DNA from: Elusimicrobiota bacterium
GTDB lineage: Bacteria; CG03
Direction: 5' to 3'
DNA length: 5,394 nt
Assembly (NCBI GenBank): GCA_021161625.1
Contig: JAGHAG010000117.1
Span: 1-5,394, forward strand
Positions 5,239 to 5,394 of the stretch are shown here, one piece after another. A program made the position numbers and the translations under genes. Each line of letters begins with the position of its first letter. Position 1 is the stretch's first letter. The notes below the pieces were generated by a model that was not told the origin of the DNA, searched no databases, and worked only from the letters and a program-made list of their open reading frames with translations.

Positions 5239-5270
5239 ACCCCGTGAGATAATTTCATATCTAACGGGGT
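5239..5270. repeat. ACCCCGT-AGATA / TATCT-ACGGGGT hairpin
   Basis: The arms ACCCCGT-g-AGATA (5239-5251) and TATCT-a-ACGGGGT (5258-5270) pair over 12 of 13 positions around the loop ATTTCA. On the minus strand it sits between the unidentified partial gene and the beta-barrel gene, directly abutting the latter's AAAGG ribosome site. No T-run follows in either direction. It may be a dispersed palindrome or an intercistronic stem-loop affecting the downstream start. Confidence 0.6.
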
Positions 5271-5281
5271 TTACCTGTGAT

Positions 5282-5394
5282 TTATGGTATGTATTCAGGT
5301 GGACAGAAAACACCTTCCTTTGACATAATCAGAGCAGGTTCTGGATTTCCTTTTCCACCGCCTTCGTTTATATGAAGAACCTTTACAATAAATC
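5282..5394 (-). CDS. C-terminal fragment of an unidentified protein, cut by the window edge
   Basis: An open minus-strand frame enters from the right edge and ends at TAA (5282-5284), giving the last 37 residues. The visible tail includes the motifs HINEGGGKGNPEP and EGVFCPPEYIP. It has protein-like composition, with a Gly-rich turn, one Cys and Pro residues near the end, and no sign of frameshift. I do not recognise the family. It is upstream of, and in the same direction as, the beta-barrel gene, 57 nt away across a hairpin, so the two may be co-transcribed. Confidence 0.55.
   Translation of the reverse strand, partial: FIVKVLHINEGGGKGNPEPALIMSKEGVFCPPEYIP

Noticed and set aside
1..5394. 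tRNA, rRNA or insertion sequence
   Set aside because: No cloverleaf with conserved T-loop, no rRNA-like stretch and no transposase fragment were seen by eye on either strand.

Overview
The window looks like part of the genome of a Gram-negative, double-membraned bacterium. It holds a TonB energy-transduction operon, signal-peptide-bearing periplasmic coiled-coil proteins and a probable small outer-membrane beta-barrel. Coding DNA is A/T- and Lys/Glu-rich. The intergenic DNA is unusually full of G/C-rich palindromes and dispersed-repeat-like hairpins. I cannot assign a phylum. The operon type is best known from Gammaproteobacteria (the Vibrio TonB2/TtpC system), but the style of sequence and repeats would also fit an uncultured lineage.

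Region 1 (1-85) is a leader with several mutually exclusive hairpins, one of which covers the first possible start codons of the first gene.

Region 2 (74-3841, + strand) is a tightly packed five-gene operon with overlaps or gaps of 0-5 nt: a secreted DUF3450-like coiled-coil protein; a TtpC-like protein (periplasmic coiled coil fused to an ExbB/TolQ channel domain); a second, plain ExbB; ExbD; and a short TonB. Together they should form an inner-membrane proton-driven motor (ExbB/ExbD) that energises TonB to open outer-membrane TonB-dependent receptors. The two coiled-coil proteins are periplasmic accessories. No receptor is encoded here.

Region 3 (3842-4312, + strand) is nikR, encoding a nickel-responsive ribbon-helix-helix repressor, with its own sigma70-like promoter in the 57-nt gap after tonB. 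Its position suggests that the TonB system serves nickel (or cobalt) uptake, as is known for Helicobacter. Its predicted high-affinity metal site carries Tyr in place of one of the four usual ligands.

Region 4 (4313-4762) has no credible gene. It contains an ATTCCTGC...GCAGGAAT repeat, a cluster of TTAAGGATTAAG-type inverted repeats, a short 7-bp tandem repeat, and about 150 nt of dense hairpins.

Region 5 (4763-5394, - strand) holds a small predicted outer-membrane beta-barrel gene convergent with nikR. Upstream of it are an ACCCCGT...ACGGGGT hairpin and the last 37 codons of an unidentified protein that runs off the window edge.

The most interesting points are the NikR-TonB linkage with the altered metal ligand, the Glu/Gln difference between the two ExbB paralogues at the key channel position, the shared DUF3450-like module in the two accessory proteins, and the switch-like leader.
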